From positions 100,005 through 164,004 of the forward strand of contig DLCN01000014.1 in NCBI GenBank assembly GCA_002480645.1: a stretch of 64,000 bases of DNA, written 5' to 3'. The notes beneath the pieces are model-generated. The model saw only the letters and a program-made list of their open reading frames with translations. It ran no database searches and was not told where the DNA came from. Source of the stretch: Balneolaceae bacterium UBA7797. Lineage in GTDB: Bacteria > Bacteroidota > Rhodothermia > Balneolales > Balneolaceae. Below are positions 27,692-36,588 of this stretch, in pieces. A program made the translations under genes and the position numbers. Positions within the stretch are counted from its first letter, which is position 1; the number at the start of each line of letters is the position of its first letter.

Positions 27692-28428
27692 TGGCCAAAC
27701 CTATTCCTTTGGCCGATTTGCCGGTATACTCCCGCTCTAACCCACCGGTTGCCGGAACTGATTTTAGCACAGGGGCTGTGTTTTTAGTTAATAAACCCAA
27801 AGACTGGACCAGCTTCGACGCAGTTAAATATTTGCGGGGGAGATTTAAGACCAAAAAAGTTGGTCATGCAGGAACACTTGATCCAATGGCCACAGGTTTA
27901 CTGATCATTTGTACCGGAAAAGCAACCAAATCGATCTCTCAGATCCAGGAAATGAAAAAGGCCTATATCGGAGAAATAACGTTTGGTGGCTCTACTCCAA
28001 GCTATGATGCTGAATCTGACATTGATACTACCGCAGAAACTGATCATATAACAGAAGAACTGATCCTGCAGACCCTTGAACATGATTTCACCGGAGAGAT
28101 CATGCAAATTCCACCGATGTATTCGGCATTAAAAAGGGATGGAAAAAAACTGTACGAGTTAGCCCGGAGAGGAAAAACAGTAGAATTAGCCCCGAGACCG
28201 ATCACCATTTACCGGCATAGGGTTCTTAGTTTCAATAATCCGGTACTTAAGATCGAGATCGAGTGCAGTAAAGGAACCTATATTCGTTCAATAGCGCATG
28301 ACCTTGGGAAAGCCGTAAATTCGTTGGGTTATTTATCCGCATTGGAACGAACATCGATCGGAGATTATTCAAATTCTGAGGCCCTTACACTGGAGGAACT
28401 TAATAACATATTGCGTCCCAATGGCTGA
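27691..28428 (+). CDS. truB: tRNA pseudouridine-55 synthase
   Basis: 245 residues. The catalytic motif is KVGHAGTLDPMATGLLI, with the nucleophile aspartate in GTLD (about residue 61). Other family motifs are VNKPKDWTSFDAV, PPMYSALKRDGKKLYELAR and IECSKGTYIRSIAHDLG. The enzyme makes pseudouridine 55 in the T-loop of tRNA. The C-terminal PUA domain found in the E. coli form is absent or reduced, as in many short homologues. It overlaps rbfA by one base and ribF by eight. Confidence 0.96.
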   Translation: MAKPIPLADLPVYSRSNPPVAGTDFSTGAVFLVNKPKDWTSFDAVKYLRGRFKTKKVGHAGTLDPMATGLLIICTGKATKSISQIQEMKKAYIGEITFGGSTPSYDAESDIDTTAETDHITEELILQTLEHDFTGEIMQIPPMYSALKRDGKKLYELARRGKTVELAPRPITIYRHRVLSFNNPVLKIEIECSKGTYIRSIAHDLGKAVNSLGYLSALERTSIGDYSNSEALTLEELNNILRPNG

Positions 28429-29350
28429 ACTGATCCATCTTGATGATATAACACGTGATCCAAACACGGTACTTACTGTGGGAACATTTGATGGTGTTCA
28501 CGAAGGGCATAAAGCCCTGATGCACAAGGTTGTAGAAGTTGCCAAAAAGAAAGGGGCCAGGAGTCTAGTTGTAACGTTCGATCCCCATCCCAGAACGATC
28601 ATCAGTAAGAAAAATGACGGAATTAAGCTCCTCACCACCCTTCAGGAGCGAGCTGAAATCCTATCTGAGATCGGGGTAGATGTGTTACTGGTGATCCCTT
28701 TTAACCGGGATTTCTCGCTTTTGAGTTCTCAGGAATTTGTCCGGGATGTGATCTGCTCTAAGATCGGGCTCTGTGATTTTATTATCGGCTATGACCATCA
28801 CTTTGGAAAAGACCGATCCGGGACCATTGATACGTTAAAGCAATTGGGACAGGTCTTGAATTTTGATGTTCATGTAGTCTCTAAAAAAGAAATGGGCGAA
28901 CTCACCATAAGCAGTACCAATATCAGGAAAGAAATTATGGAGGAGGGAGATATGGAGATGGCTGCTGATATGCTGGGCAGACCTTATTTCCTGAACGGAG
29001 TAGTGATTCATGGCGATGAAAGGGGGAGAAAGATCGGGTTTCCCACTGCGAATCTGCAGCCGGAACATCCCGATAAAGCAGTTCCTAAAAATGGGATTTA
29101 TGCTGTAAAAGTGCGGGTTGATGGTAATTGGTACAAAGGGATGATGAACATTGGTGTCCGCCCGACTTTTGATGGAGTCTCTAAATCCCTCGAAGTGAAT
29201 ATTTTTGGCTTTGACCAGATGATCTACGGGAAAACCATACAGATACAATTTGTGAAGCGTATCAGGGATGAGCAAAAATTCACAAGTACCGATGAGTTAG
29301 TAGATCAACTGAAATCTGATAAAGAAAATACCATTCAGGTTCTTAAATAA
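28421..29350 (+). CDS. ribF: Bifunctional riboflavin kinase / FAD synthetase
   Basis: 309 residues. The N-terminal nucleotidyltransferase domain has TVGTFDGVHEGHKALM (about residues 19-34), TFDPHPRT and YDHHFGKDRSG, ending with SSTNIRKEI. The C-terminal riboflavin kinase domain (from ~185) has GRKIGFPTANL (the PTAN motif), GMMNIGVRPTFDG and FVKRIRDEQKF. It makes FMN from riboflavin and then FAD. Placement directly after truB with overlap is common. It is the last gene of the operon, 95 bases before the porin-like gene. Confidence 0.96.
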   Translation: MAELIHLDDITRDPNTVLTVGTFDGVHEGHKALMHKVVEVAKKKGARSLVVTFDPHPRTIISKKNDGIKLLTTLQERAEILSEIGVDVLLVIPFNRDFSLLSSQEFVRDVICSKIGLCDFIIGYDHHFGKDRSGTIDTLKQLGQVLNFDVHVVSKKEMGELTISSTNIRKEIMEEGDMEMAADMLGRPYFLNGVVIHGDERGRKIGFPTANLQPEHPDKAVPKNGIYAVKVRVDGNWYKGMMNIGVRPTFDGVSKSLEVNIFGFDQMIYGKTIQIQFVKRIRDEQKFTSTDELVDQLKSDKENTIQVLK

Positions 29351-29445
29351 GTCTGAGTTAATAAATTGTTACCATTTAGGTGATACATCTCATCTTAATA
29401 ATTCCGGCTGATATTATTCCAACTTTTTGAATAATTGATCAGCAA

Positions 29446-30615
29446 ATGAGAAAACGAGTTTCGGAAAGCTCAATTAAATGTATTGAGGTAATAGTACTGT
29501 TAATGGTCTTACTCGTTCCTTTAAATGGTAGGGCTCAGAGTTCGGGAGACACAGGATCAGGAACCAATGTAACCCAGTTCATGCGTGGCGTTGAGATGAG
29601 TGGAAACTGGTTCATTTCATTCAGGGATGGGTACGAACAGATTCAGGCAGATGATGAGAATATACCTGATGAATATATTCACAGTAGTGAGTTCATCCTG
29701 AAAAGAAGTTATTTCACCCTCAAGAAAAAGCTCAACGATACCTATTCGGTTCGTTATACTCAGGACCTTACCGTGGACAGGGAAGGAGGTGATGCCGGTA
29801 ATGTGGAAACCCGTCTTAAATACCTGTACGTGAAAGCTCAGCCTGAGATAAATTCCGAAATAATTACCGGATTCTGGACCGAAGTAGGAATGGTACACCG
29901 CCCTTGGCTGGATTATGAACAAAAAATTAATAGTTACCGGGTGCAGGATAATATGGCGATTGAACGGGCTCGGTTATTTAATTCAGCTGATTTTGGTGTG
30001 GTGATCGGTGGGAATATTGGTCCGGCGATGGATCGAGAGTTTTTATCGAAAGTAAATGCTTCTATGCCGGGTAAGTATTTTACGTATGTGATCGGTATTT
30101 ATAATGGAGGCGGTTATTCGGGGGCAGAAACAAATACTAATAAAGTGATAGCCGGAAGGATTTCGGTTCGGCCTCTGGCGGAATCAGTTCCTGAGATTCA
30201 ACTAAGCACTTATGTTAACTTTGGAAAAGGCAATAGTGCAGCATCTCCGGATTTTAATCAGTGGCTTGGCTTTATCGCTTATACCGGAAAACACCTCACA
30301 TTTACTTCTCAAGTACATAGCGGGGTAGGTGATTTCAGAGCACAATATGTGGATATAAATGATCCCTCAAAAGCACTTAAGAACTCCGGGTACAGCTTTT
30401 TCTCAGAGTATAAGATCCCAAAAACCCAATTTGCAGTTTGGGGAAGATATGATCATTTCGAATTAGAGAATAAAGCAGATGATACACTTCGTTGGATCGG
30501 TGGATTGTCCTACCGGATCAATACAAACCTCAGGATCGTAGCCAATACCGAACATACCTACATAAATGATGATATTGAGGATGTTTATGAGATAAATCTT
30601 GAGATCTCTTTCTAA
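29446..30615 (+). CDS. Outer-membrane beta-barrel porin-like protein
   Basis: 389 residues. A long-n-region signal peptide (about residues 1-31, ends GRAQ) is followed by alternating beta strands throughout, and the chain ends in a strand with terminal phenylalanine (INLEISF), typical for barrel insertion. Segments such as NWFISFRDGYEQ, KLNDTYSVRYTQDLT and FSEYKIPKTQFAVWGRYDHFE fit a phosphate-selective porin O/P-like barrel, but I do not see a specific signature. Solute unknown. The gene stands alone between ribF and rpsO with no obvious terminator on either side. Confidence 0.75.
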   Translation: MRKRVSESSIKCIEVIVLLMVLLVPLNGRAQSSGDTGSGTNVTQFMRGVEMSGNWFISFRDGYEQIQADDENIPDEYIHSSEFILKRSYFTLKKKLNDTYSVRYTQDLTVDREGGDAGNVETRLKYLYVKAQPEINSEIITGFWTEVGMVHRPWLDYEQKINSYRVQDNMAIERARLFNSADFGVVIGGNIGPAMDREFLSKVNASMPGKYFTYVIGIYNGGGYSGAETNTNKVIAGRISVRPLAESVPEIQLSTYVNFGKGNSAASPDFNQWLGFIAYTGKHLTFTSQVHSGVGDFRAQYVDINDPSKALKNSGYSFFSEYKIPKTQFAVWGRYDHFELENKADDTLRWIGGLSYRINTNLRIVANTEHTYINDDIEDVYEINLEISF

Positions 30616-30649
30616 AAAACTAAAATCAATTATTTGTTTTTCGAGGCCA

Positions 30650-30680
30650 TTGTTGGTTATTAATTAAAGCTGTATCTTTG
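30650..30680 (+). promoter_or_regulatory. Promoter of rpsO (Bacteroidota type)
   Basis: TTG (30650-30652), 20-base spacer, TATCTTTG (30673-30680), followed by GAGTCTA. Spacing and the 12-base block CTTTGGAGTCTA are identical to the rimP promoter. Confidence 0.75.
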
Positions 30681-30724
30681 GAGTCTATAAATCGATTTAA
30701 AGAATAGTTATAACTGACATTGCA

Positions 30725-30994
30725 ATGAGCATTACTGCACAAGACAAGAAAGAAATTTTCAAGAAGTTTGGTGGAGACGACACCAACACTGGTACTACTG
30801 AAGGTCAAATCGCTCTTTTTACAAAAAGAATCAATCATCTTACTGAGCATCTGAAAGAAAATCAGAAAGATCATGCCTCTCGACGCGGTTTGTTGAAATT
30901 GGTAGGTAAACGTCGTCGTCTGCTTAACTATCTCATGAAAAACGATATACAGAAATACCGGGAACTTATTAAAGAGCTCGGAATTCGTAAATAA
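30725..30994 (+). CDS. rpsO: 30S ribosomal protein S15
   Basis: 89 residues, the exact usual length. Family motifs are GTTEGQIALFTKRINHLTEHLK, then HASRRGLLKLVGKRRRLLNYL and the end YRELIKELGIRK. S15 is a primary binder of 16S rRNA and helps form an intersubunit bridge. The gene has its own promoter and a strong terminator, and lies before pnp as in many bacteria, where RNase III and PNPase processing link the two. Here the terminator separates them. Confidence 0.98.
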   Translation: MSITAQDKKEIFKKFGGDDTNTGTTEGQIALFTKRINHLTEHLKENQKDHASRRGLLKLVGKRRRLLNYLMKNDIQKYRELIKELGIRK

Positions 30995-30998
30995 TTTT

Positions 30999-31026
30999 AA
31001 AGGCTCCCTCATTACGGAGCCTTTTT
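30999..31026 (+). terminator. Rho-independent terminator after rpsO
   Basis: AAAGGCTCC (30999-31007), 8-base loop, GGAGCCTTT (31016-31024) and T5: a perfect 9-bp stem beginning 5 bases after the rpsO stop. Confidence 0.92.
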
Positions 31027-31124
31027 CTATTCATCTCGTTGCCATTTTATTTTAGATTATTATACCAACCTGATTTAAGTGACGGGGCTGCGGGATTAAA
31101 GCAATCAAACAAAAAAAGAAGTAA

Positions 31125-33248
31125 ATGAAAGAAGATTTTAGAAGTATAGAATTTGCACCGGGTAAGGTGCTTTCAATAGAAACAGGCCGGATTGCCAAGC
31201 AAGCCGATGGCTCTGTTGTAGTTAAAATGGGTGACACTATGGTACTTTGTACTGCGGTTAGTGCCAAAGAGCCCAAACCGGGACAGGATTTTTTCCCGCT
31301 TACTGTTGACCATAAAGAAAGTTTTTCAGCTGCGGGACGATTCCCGGGCGGTTTTATGAAGAGAGAAGGACGCTCTAACGAAAAGGAGATCCTTTCAAGC
31401 CGATTGATCGACCGTACGCTTCGCCCTTTGTTTCCTAAAGGATATTATAACGATACACAGATCATTACCTCTGTGATCTCTTCAGACGATGAACATGACG
31501 GTGACGTGTTAGGTGGGGTGGGAGCTTCAACTGCATTACACCTTTCTGATATTCCGTTCGATGGCCCGATGGCTGAAGTTCGGGTAGGACGAGTAAATGG
31601 CGAATTCATCATTAACCCGACTGTTAGTGAGCTTAAAGAAAGCGATATCGATATGGTTGTGGGTGGTTCTGCCGATTCCATTCTGATGATGGAAGGTGAG
31701 ATGGATGTGATCTCTGAAAAAGATATGCTTGAAGCTATTAAAGCAGCACATGAAGCAATCAAGAAATTATGTGCATTCCAGGAAGAACTTCGTGAAGAAT
31801 TAGGTAAACCCAAGCGAGAATTTGTTGCTCCTGCTGTTGATGAAGAGTTGGAAGCAAAAGTTAAAGGACTTGCTGAAGCTAAGATCAAAGAGATCGTAAA
31901 TATTGGTCTTGGTAAAGAGGAATACAACGAGAAGATCAAAGAAGCCAAAGATCAGGCTATTGAGAAACTTGAAGAAGAGTTTGCTGATGATGAGGATGCC
32001 TCTGATAAATTATCGGAAGCTAAGAAGATCCTTGGTACCATTGAGAAAACCGAGCTTCGTAATATGATCCTCGAAAAAGAACGCCGAATTGATGGCCGTA
32101 CTCCGGTTGATATTCGCGATATCTGGACTCAGGTTGGATACATTCCACGTGCTCACGGTTCTTCTATCTTTACCCGTGGTGAAACTCAGGCATTGGTTTC
32201 TGCAACCCTCGGTACCCGACGCGATGAACAATCCGTGGATACTTTATTCGATCAGGAAGCAAAAACTTTCTATCTGCATTATAACTTCCCTCCATATTCT
32301 GTGGGCGAAGCCGGATTCTTACGTGGCCCCGGACGTCGCGAGATCGGTCACGGACACCTGGCTGAACGTGCCTTGAAAATGCAAATGCCAACTTTCGAAG
32401 AATTCGGTTATGTGGTGCGTGTGATCTCTGATATCACCGAATCAAACGGATCATCTTCTATGGCTTCTGTTTGTGGTGGTTCTATGGCTCTTATGGATGC
32501 CGGTGTTCCACTGAAAGCACCGGTTGCAGGTATTGCAATGGGTATGATCGTTGGAGAAGATAAAACGGTAGTACTTTCTGACATTCGCGGTGAAGAGGAT
32601 TTCATGGGCGACATGGATTTCAAAACCGCCGGACCAGCAGAAGGTATCACTGCCTGCCAGATGGATATGAAAGTTCAGGGCATTAGCTTCGAGATCATTG
32701 AGAAAGCACTTGAACAAGCTCATCAGGGACGTATGCATATTTTAGGTGAAATGGCTAAAACTATTTCATCTCCTCGTGAGAATATCTCTCAGTACGCACC
32801 TCAATTCCTGAAAATGGAGATCGACGGTAGCGACATTGGGGCTGTTATCGGACCTGGTGGTAAAGTGATTCAGACCTTGCAGAAAGAAACCGGAACTGAG
32901 ATCCTTATCGAAGAAGACTCGAATGGAAAAGGTCAGGTTACTATTTCTGCCAATGATCTGAGTAAAGCTGAAGAAGCGAAAAACCGAATTAAGATGATCG
33001 TGGGTCATCTGGAAGAAGGAGCTACCTATAAAGGGGTAGTTAAATCCATCAAAGACTTTGGAGCATTCATCGAGATCGCTCCTGGTAAAGACGGCTTACT
33101 TCACATTTCTGAGATCGATCACAAACGTGTGGAAAAAGTTGGTGATTACATGAGTCTTGGTGATGAAGTTGAAGTAAAACTGCTGAAAATTGAACACGGC
33201 GGTAAACTTCGTCTGTCCAAAAAAGCACTGATCGAAAGAGAAGATTAA
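31125..33248 (+). CDS. pnp: Polyribonucleotide nucleotidyltransferase (PNPase)
   Basis: 707 residues. Two RNase PH domains are visible: the first with AAGRFPGGFMKREGRSNEKE, the second with RRDEQSVDTLFDQE and the catalytic region GDMDFKTAGPAEGITA. A linking helical domain lies between them, and a KH domain (IGAVIGPGGKVIQTLQKETG) and an S1 domain (GVVKSIKDFGAFIEIAPGKDGLLHISEI) close the protein. It degrades RNA 3' to 5' using phosphate as part of the RNA degradosome. It is followed by a strong terminator. Confidence 0.98.
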   Translation: MKEDFRSIEFAPGKVLSIETGRIAKQADGSVVVKMGDTMVLCTAVSAKEPKPGQDFFPLTVDHKESFSAAGRFPGGFMKREGRSNEKEILSSRLIDRTLRPLFPKGYYNDTQIITSVISSDDEHDGDVLGGVGASTALHLSDIPFDGPMAEVRVGRVNGEFIINPTVSELKESDIDMVVGGSADSILMMEGEMDVISEKDMLEAIKAAHEAIKKLCAFQEELREELGKPKREFVAPAVDEELEAKVKGLAEAKIKEIVNIGLGKEEYNEKIKEAKDQAIEKLEEEFADDEDASDKLSEAKKILGTIEKTELRNMILEKERRIDGRTPVDIRDIWTQVGYIPRAHGSSIFTRGETQALVSATLGTRRDEQSVDTLFDQEAKTFYLHYNFPPYSVGEAGFLRGPGRREIGHGHLAERALKMQMPTFEEFGYVVRVISDITESNGSSSMASVCGGSMALMDAGVPLKAPVAGIAMGMIVGEDKTVVLSDIRGEEDFMGDMDFKTAGPAEGITACQMDMKVQGISFEIIEKALEQAHQGRMHILGEMAKTISSPRENISQYAPQFLKMEIDGSDIGAVIGPGGKVIQTLQKETGTEILIEEDSNGKGQVTISANDLSKAEEAKNRIKMIVGHLEEGATYKGVVKSIKDFGAFIEIAPGKDGLLHISEIDHKRVEKVGDYMSLGDEVEVKLLKIEHGGKLRLSKKALIERED

Positions 33249-33272
33249 TTCTCAGTCGACATTTAAATCGAT

Positions 33273-33309
33273 TAAAAGGCGTTACTCAGCATTGGGTAAT
33301 GCCTTTTTT
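33273..33309 (+). terminator. Rho-independent terminator after pnp
   Basis: AAAAGGCGTTAC (33273-33284), 10-base loop, GTAATGCCTTTT (33295-33306): 12 pairs with one G-T wobble, ending in T7. Confidence 0.9.
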
Positions 33310-33767
33310 TGTGTTCTCCATTCACTCAGAGTTAAGCTTCCATAGGAATGCCCATGGCAGAAGAGTCAGCCCATCCAGAAATCGAGTAGATATTGTGTTG
33401 TGAAGATTCATCGGGTCCGCCTCTGAATGACTTTTTATAAGAATATTGTGTAACTAAGTCGCTCTTCTCTGCCCGCTGACGAAGTATAGTTTGATAAACT
33501 CATATTCCTCACAATTGACCTCTCACTCGTTCACATTCTTGCAGCATGATAGTGAGATTCCTTTTTGAAGTTCTCAGCCACAACAACGAGTCCTTCTACT
33601 TGCGAAGGAAAAGACAGAAGAGGTCGGAAGTGGAGAGGAGTCTGCCAAAATTAGAATCAGGCATGGCAGAGCTTAAGGTAGATTTCCCTCTTTTTCCCTT
33701 TCCTGAGAAGGAACTAATAAGTAGTTTCTTATCTGTCAATTAAACACTTATTACCCCGGATATTCCA
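33310..33767. other. Intergenic region, possibly with a decayed minus-strand coding remnant
   Basis: 458 bases without a convincing gene. On the minus strand, about 33339-33500, one frame reads SFRGGPDESSQHNIYSISG and ends at TAA near 33339; a second frame upstream (about 33460-33525) reads EEYEFIKLYFVSGQRR before a stop. Both look protein-like, but no start or complete frame exists, so this may be a pseudogene remnant or chance. A plus-strand frame at 33546-33743 (65 codons) shows no recognisable features. An imperfect 9-bp dyad, AAGGAACTA/TAGTTTCTT (33708-33730), lies 38 bases before the uronate isomerase gene. Confidence 0.4.
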
Positions 33768-35171
33768 ATGAAAAAATTTATGGATCAGGATTTCATCCTG
33801 GAAACTGAGATAGCCAAAGTTCTATATCATGATCATGCCAAGGATCAACCGATCATAGATTATCATTGCCATTTACCACCGGATGAAATAGCCAATGACC
33901 GTAAGTTTGAAGATCTGGGAGAAGCCTGGCTTGAGGGAGACCATTATAAATGGCGGGCCATGAGAACCTGCGGTATCAATGAAAAACTGATCACCGGAGA
34001 TACTTCATACAAAGAGAAATTTATGAAGTGGGCAGAAGTTGTGCCACAAACCATGAGGAATCCATTGTATCACTGGACGCATCTGGAACTTCAACGCTAT
34101 TTCGGTATTGATACGCTATTGAACCCCGATACTGCATTGGATATTTATAAGGAAGCCAGTGCCAAGCTTCAAACCTCAGAGTATTCCGTACGATCACTGA
34201 TCCGTAAAATGAATGTGGAGGTGATCGTAACTACCGACGATCCGGTAGATGATCTGCGTTATCACAAACAGATTCTGGACAGCGATTATCCGGTGATCGT
34301 ACTACCTGCTTTCCGCCCTGATAAAGCGATGGCTTTCGATTCACCCGGATTTTCTGAATATGTTAGAAAACTCGAAGAAGCGAGTGGAACATCTATAATT
34401 GATCTGGATTCCTACCTGGAAGCCATCAAAGAACGGCACGATTACTTTCATTCTAAAGGATGCCGGCTTTCTGATCATGGGATCAATCATATTTTTGCAA
34501 ATGATTTTACGGCTTCTGAGATCGAATCTGCATTTAAAACTCTTATCAATAGGGGAGATATCTCCGGGGATGAGGTGAATAAATTGAAATCTTATATGCT
34601 GCTTGAGTTCGCCAAAATGGATCACAAGCGGGGTTGGGTTCAGCAATATCATCTGGGAGCGCTCAGAGATACCAATTCGCGATTACTCACTCAACTGGGT
34701 CCGGATACAGGGTTCGATTCCATGGGCGATTTTCTACAGGCGGAGTCGCTTTCAAAATTTCTGGATACGTTAGACGCTACCGATCAACTCACTAAAACGA
34801 TCATCTACAATGTAAATCCCATGTTCAATGAAGTATTTGCAACGATGATTGGGAATTATAACGACGGTTCTGTTCGCGGTAAAGTACAATGGGGTTCTGC
34901 GTGGTGGTTCATGGATCAACTGGATGGGATGGAACGTCAACTCAATACCTTATCCACGATCGGGGTGTTAAGTACCTTTGTTGGTATGTTAACAGATTCA
35001 CGGAGTTTTCTTTCATTTCCAAGACATGAATACTTCAGAAGATTGCTCTGTAATCTCATCGGAAATGATGTAGAAAAAGGTTTACTCCCCAATGACATCG
35101 CCTGGTTAGGTAAGATGGTGGAAAATATCAGTTATAATAATGCCAGAGCCTATTTCGACTTCTGGGAATGA
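33768..35171 (+). CDS. uxaC: Glucuronate (uronate) isomerase
   Basis: 467 residues, the family length. The metal-binding motif DYHCHLPP (His33, His35) opens an amidohydrolase-like barrel. Other hallmarks are WRAMRTCGINE, LQRYFGID, VTTDDPVDDL, GCRLSDHGINH and the end EYFRRLLCNLIG. The enzyme interconverts D-glucuronate with D-fructuronate, and D-galacturonate with D-tagaturonate. No other uronate pathway gene is adjacent, which is unusual: uxaB/uxuA-type partners must lie elsewhere or be missing. The gene follows a ~500-base gap and precedes the M16 peptidase by 81 bases on the same strand. Confidence 0.95.
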   Translation: MKKFMDQDFILETEIAKVLYHDHAKDQPIIDYHCHLPPDEIANDRKFEDLGEAWLEGDHYKWRAMRTCGINEKLITGDTSYKEKFMKWAEVVPQTMRNPLYHWTHLELQRYFGIDTLLNPDTALDIYKEASAKLQTSEYSVRSLIRKMNVEVIVTTDDPVDDLRYHKQILDSDYPVIVLPAFRPDKAMAFDSPGFSEYVRKLEEASGTSIIDLDSYLEAIKERHDYFHSKGCRLSDHGINHIFANDFTASEIESAFKTLINRGDISGDEVNKLKSYMLLEFAKMDHKRGWVQQYHLGALRDTNSRLLTQLGPDTGFDSMGDFLQAESLSKFLDTLDATDQLTKTIIYNVNPMFNEVFATMIGNYNDGSVRGKVQWGSAWWFMDQLDGMERQLNTLSTIGVLSTFVGMLTDSRSFLSFPRHEYFRRLLCNLIGNDVEKGLLPNDIAWLGKMVENISYNNARAYFDFWE

Positions 35172-35252
35172 TCGAATCCTTACTGCTAAAACCGTACAGT
35201 TTTTCGTATATTCAGCCCGGAAAATAAGAGCTAAAGATCATAAAAAAACTGA

Positions 35253-36509
35253 ATGGAAAATCTCAAAGAAATTGAGGCGGTAACGAAGACCACTTTGCAA
35301 AACGGACTTCGAATTGTAACAGAAAAAATTGATAGTGTAAAAAGCATTTCTGTAGGCATATGGGTGAAAACCGGGTCCCGGAATGAATCGGATGAACTGG
35401 CGGGAGTGACTCATTTTCTTGAGCACATGTTGTTTAAAGGAACGGACTCACGTTCTGCCTACGACATTGCACTGAGTATGGAGTCGGTGGGAGGGTATCT
35501 GAATGCGTTTACCTCTTCTGAATATACCTGCTATTATGCCCGTTGTGTGGATGCTCAGTTACCCAGAGCCCTTGATGTACTCTCTGATATGGTATTGAAT
35601 CCCTCTTTTCCGGAAGAAGAGATCGAAAAAGAAAAGAAAGTGGTGATCGAAGAAATGAAGATGTATCGGGATTCACCGGATGATTATCTCTTCGAAGAAT
35701 TCAGTTCAAAGATGTTTGAAGGGCATCCACTTGGCAGACCCGTGCTGGGATTTGAAAAAACCGTATCCGAATTTAAACGTGAAGACCTCTATAACTATAT
35801 GTCAGAGCGTTATGTACCCGAAAATATGCTGATCTCAGTAGCAGGAAATGTAGATCATGATCAGGTTGAAGAGATCGTTAGGGAATATTTTGGAGCCCGG
35901 GAACCTAAGAAAGTAGTGAACGTAGAGCAGCCGATCGCTGAATTCAAGCCGGAAAAACTGGAACTGACCAAATCGATCGAGCAAACCCACTATGTATTAG
36001 GACGTCGTGGGTTATTCTTTGATCACGAGGATAAATACCTGTTACTGATGGCCAACACGATTCTGGGTGGAGGTATGAGTTCCCGTTTACATCAAAATGT
36101 GCGGGAAAAATATGGTTATTGTTATTCCATTCAGACCTTCAATCAGTCTTATTCTGATGCAGGAATCTGGGGTGTGTATGTAGGTACGGATAAAGACTAT
36201 GTGGAGCATGTACATGAACTGGTAGTGGCTGAACTCGATAAGATCAGAACCGAACTCATCCCGGAAAAAGAATTGAACGAAGCAAAATCTCAGCTGAAAG
36301 GAAAACTGTTGCTATCTCAGGAAAATACGAGCAATCGTATGATGAGATTAGCGAAGGGGGAGCTTTATTATGATCGCTTTGTAACCCTTGATGAACTAGA
36401 GAAAAATATCGAGGAAGTAACTTCAGAACAGATCCTTGAATTCAGTAAAGACTTTTTCGATCAGAAATACTTTATGGAAGCCGTGCTTACCCCTGAAGAG
36501 GAAAACTAA
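35253..36509 (+). CDS. M16 family zinc metallopeptidase (processing-peptidase-like)
   Basis: 418 residues, a single-unit M16B protein. The inverted zinc motif H-x-x-E-H is HFLEH (His54, Glu57, His58); the third ligand glutamate lies in EKKVVIEEMKMYRD, about 75 residues later. The second half has GGGMSSRLHQNVREKYGYCYS, the conserved R/Y motif that completes the clamshell. Related bacterial proteins resemble mitochondrial processing peptidase beta. No signal peptide is seen, so a cytoplasmic location is likely. The asnS gene follows 79 bases later. Confidence 0.95.
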   Translation: MENLKEIEAVTKTTLQNGLRIVTEKIDSVKSISVGIWVKTGSRNESDELAGVTHFLEHMLFKGTDSRSAYDIALSMESVGGYLNAFTSSEYTCYYARCVDAQLPRALDVLSDMVLNPSFPEEEIEKEKKVVIEEMKMYRDSPDDYLFEEFSSKMFEGHPLGRPVLGFEKTVSEFKREDLYNYMSERYVPENMLISVAGNVDHDQVEEIVREYFGAREPKKVVNVEQPIAEFKPEKLELTKSIEQTHYVLGRRGLFFDHEDKYLLLMANTILGGGMSSRLHQNVREKYGYCYSIQTFNQSYSDAGIWGVYVGTDKDYVEHVHELVVAELDKIRTELIPEKELNEAKSQLKGKLLLSQENTSNRMMRLAKGELYYDRFVTLDELEKNIEEVTSEQILEFSKDFFDQKYFMEAVLTPEEEN

Positions 36510-36588
36510 CAAATTATCAATGAATCAAATTATCACTAAAAGTGGTTATGCATTCTTAGTGGCAAAATTTTAATTCCTATCTGAAAAA

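Noticed and set aside
33546..33743. Plus-strand frame of 65 codons before uxaC
   Set aside because: No recognisable motif and an odd, highly charged composition; kept only as part of the intergenic note.
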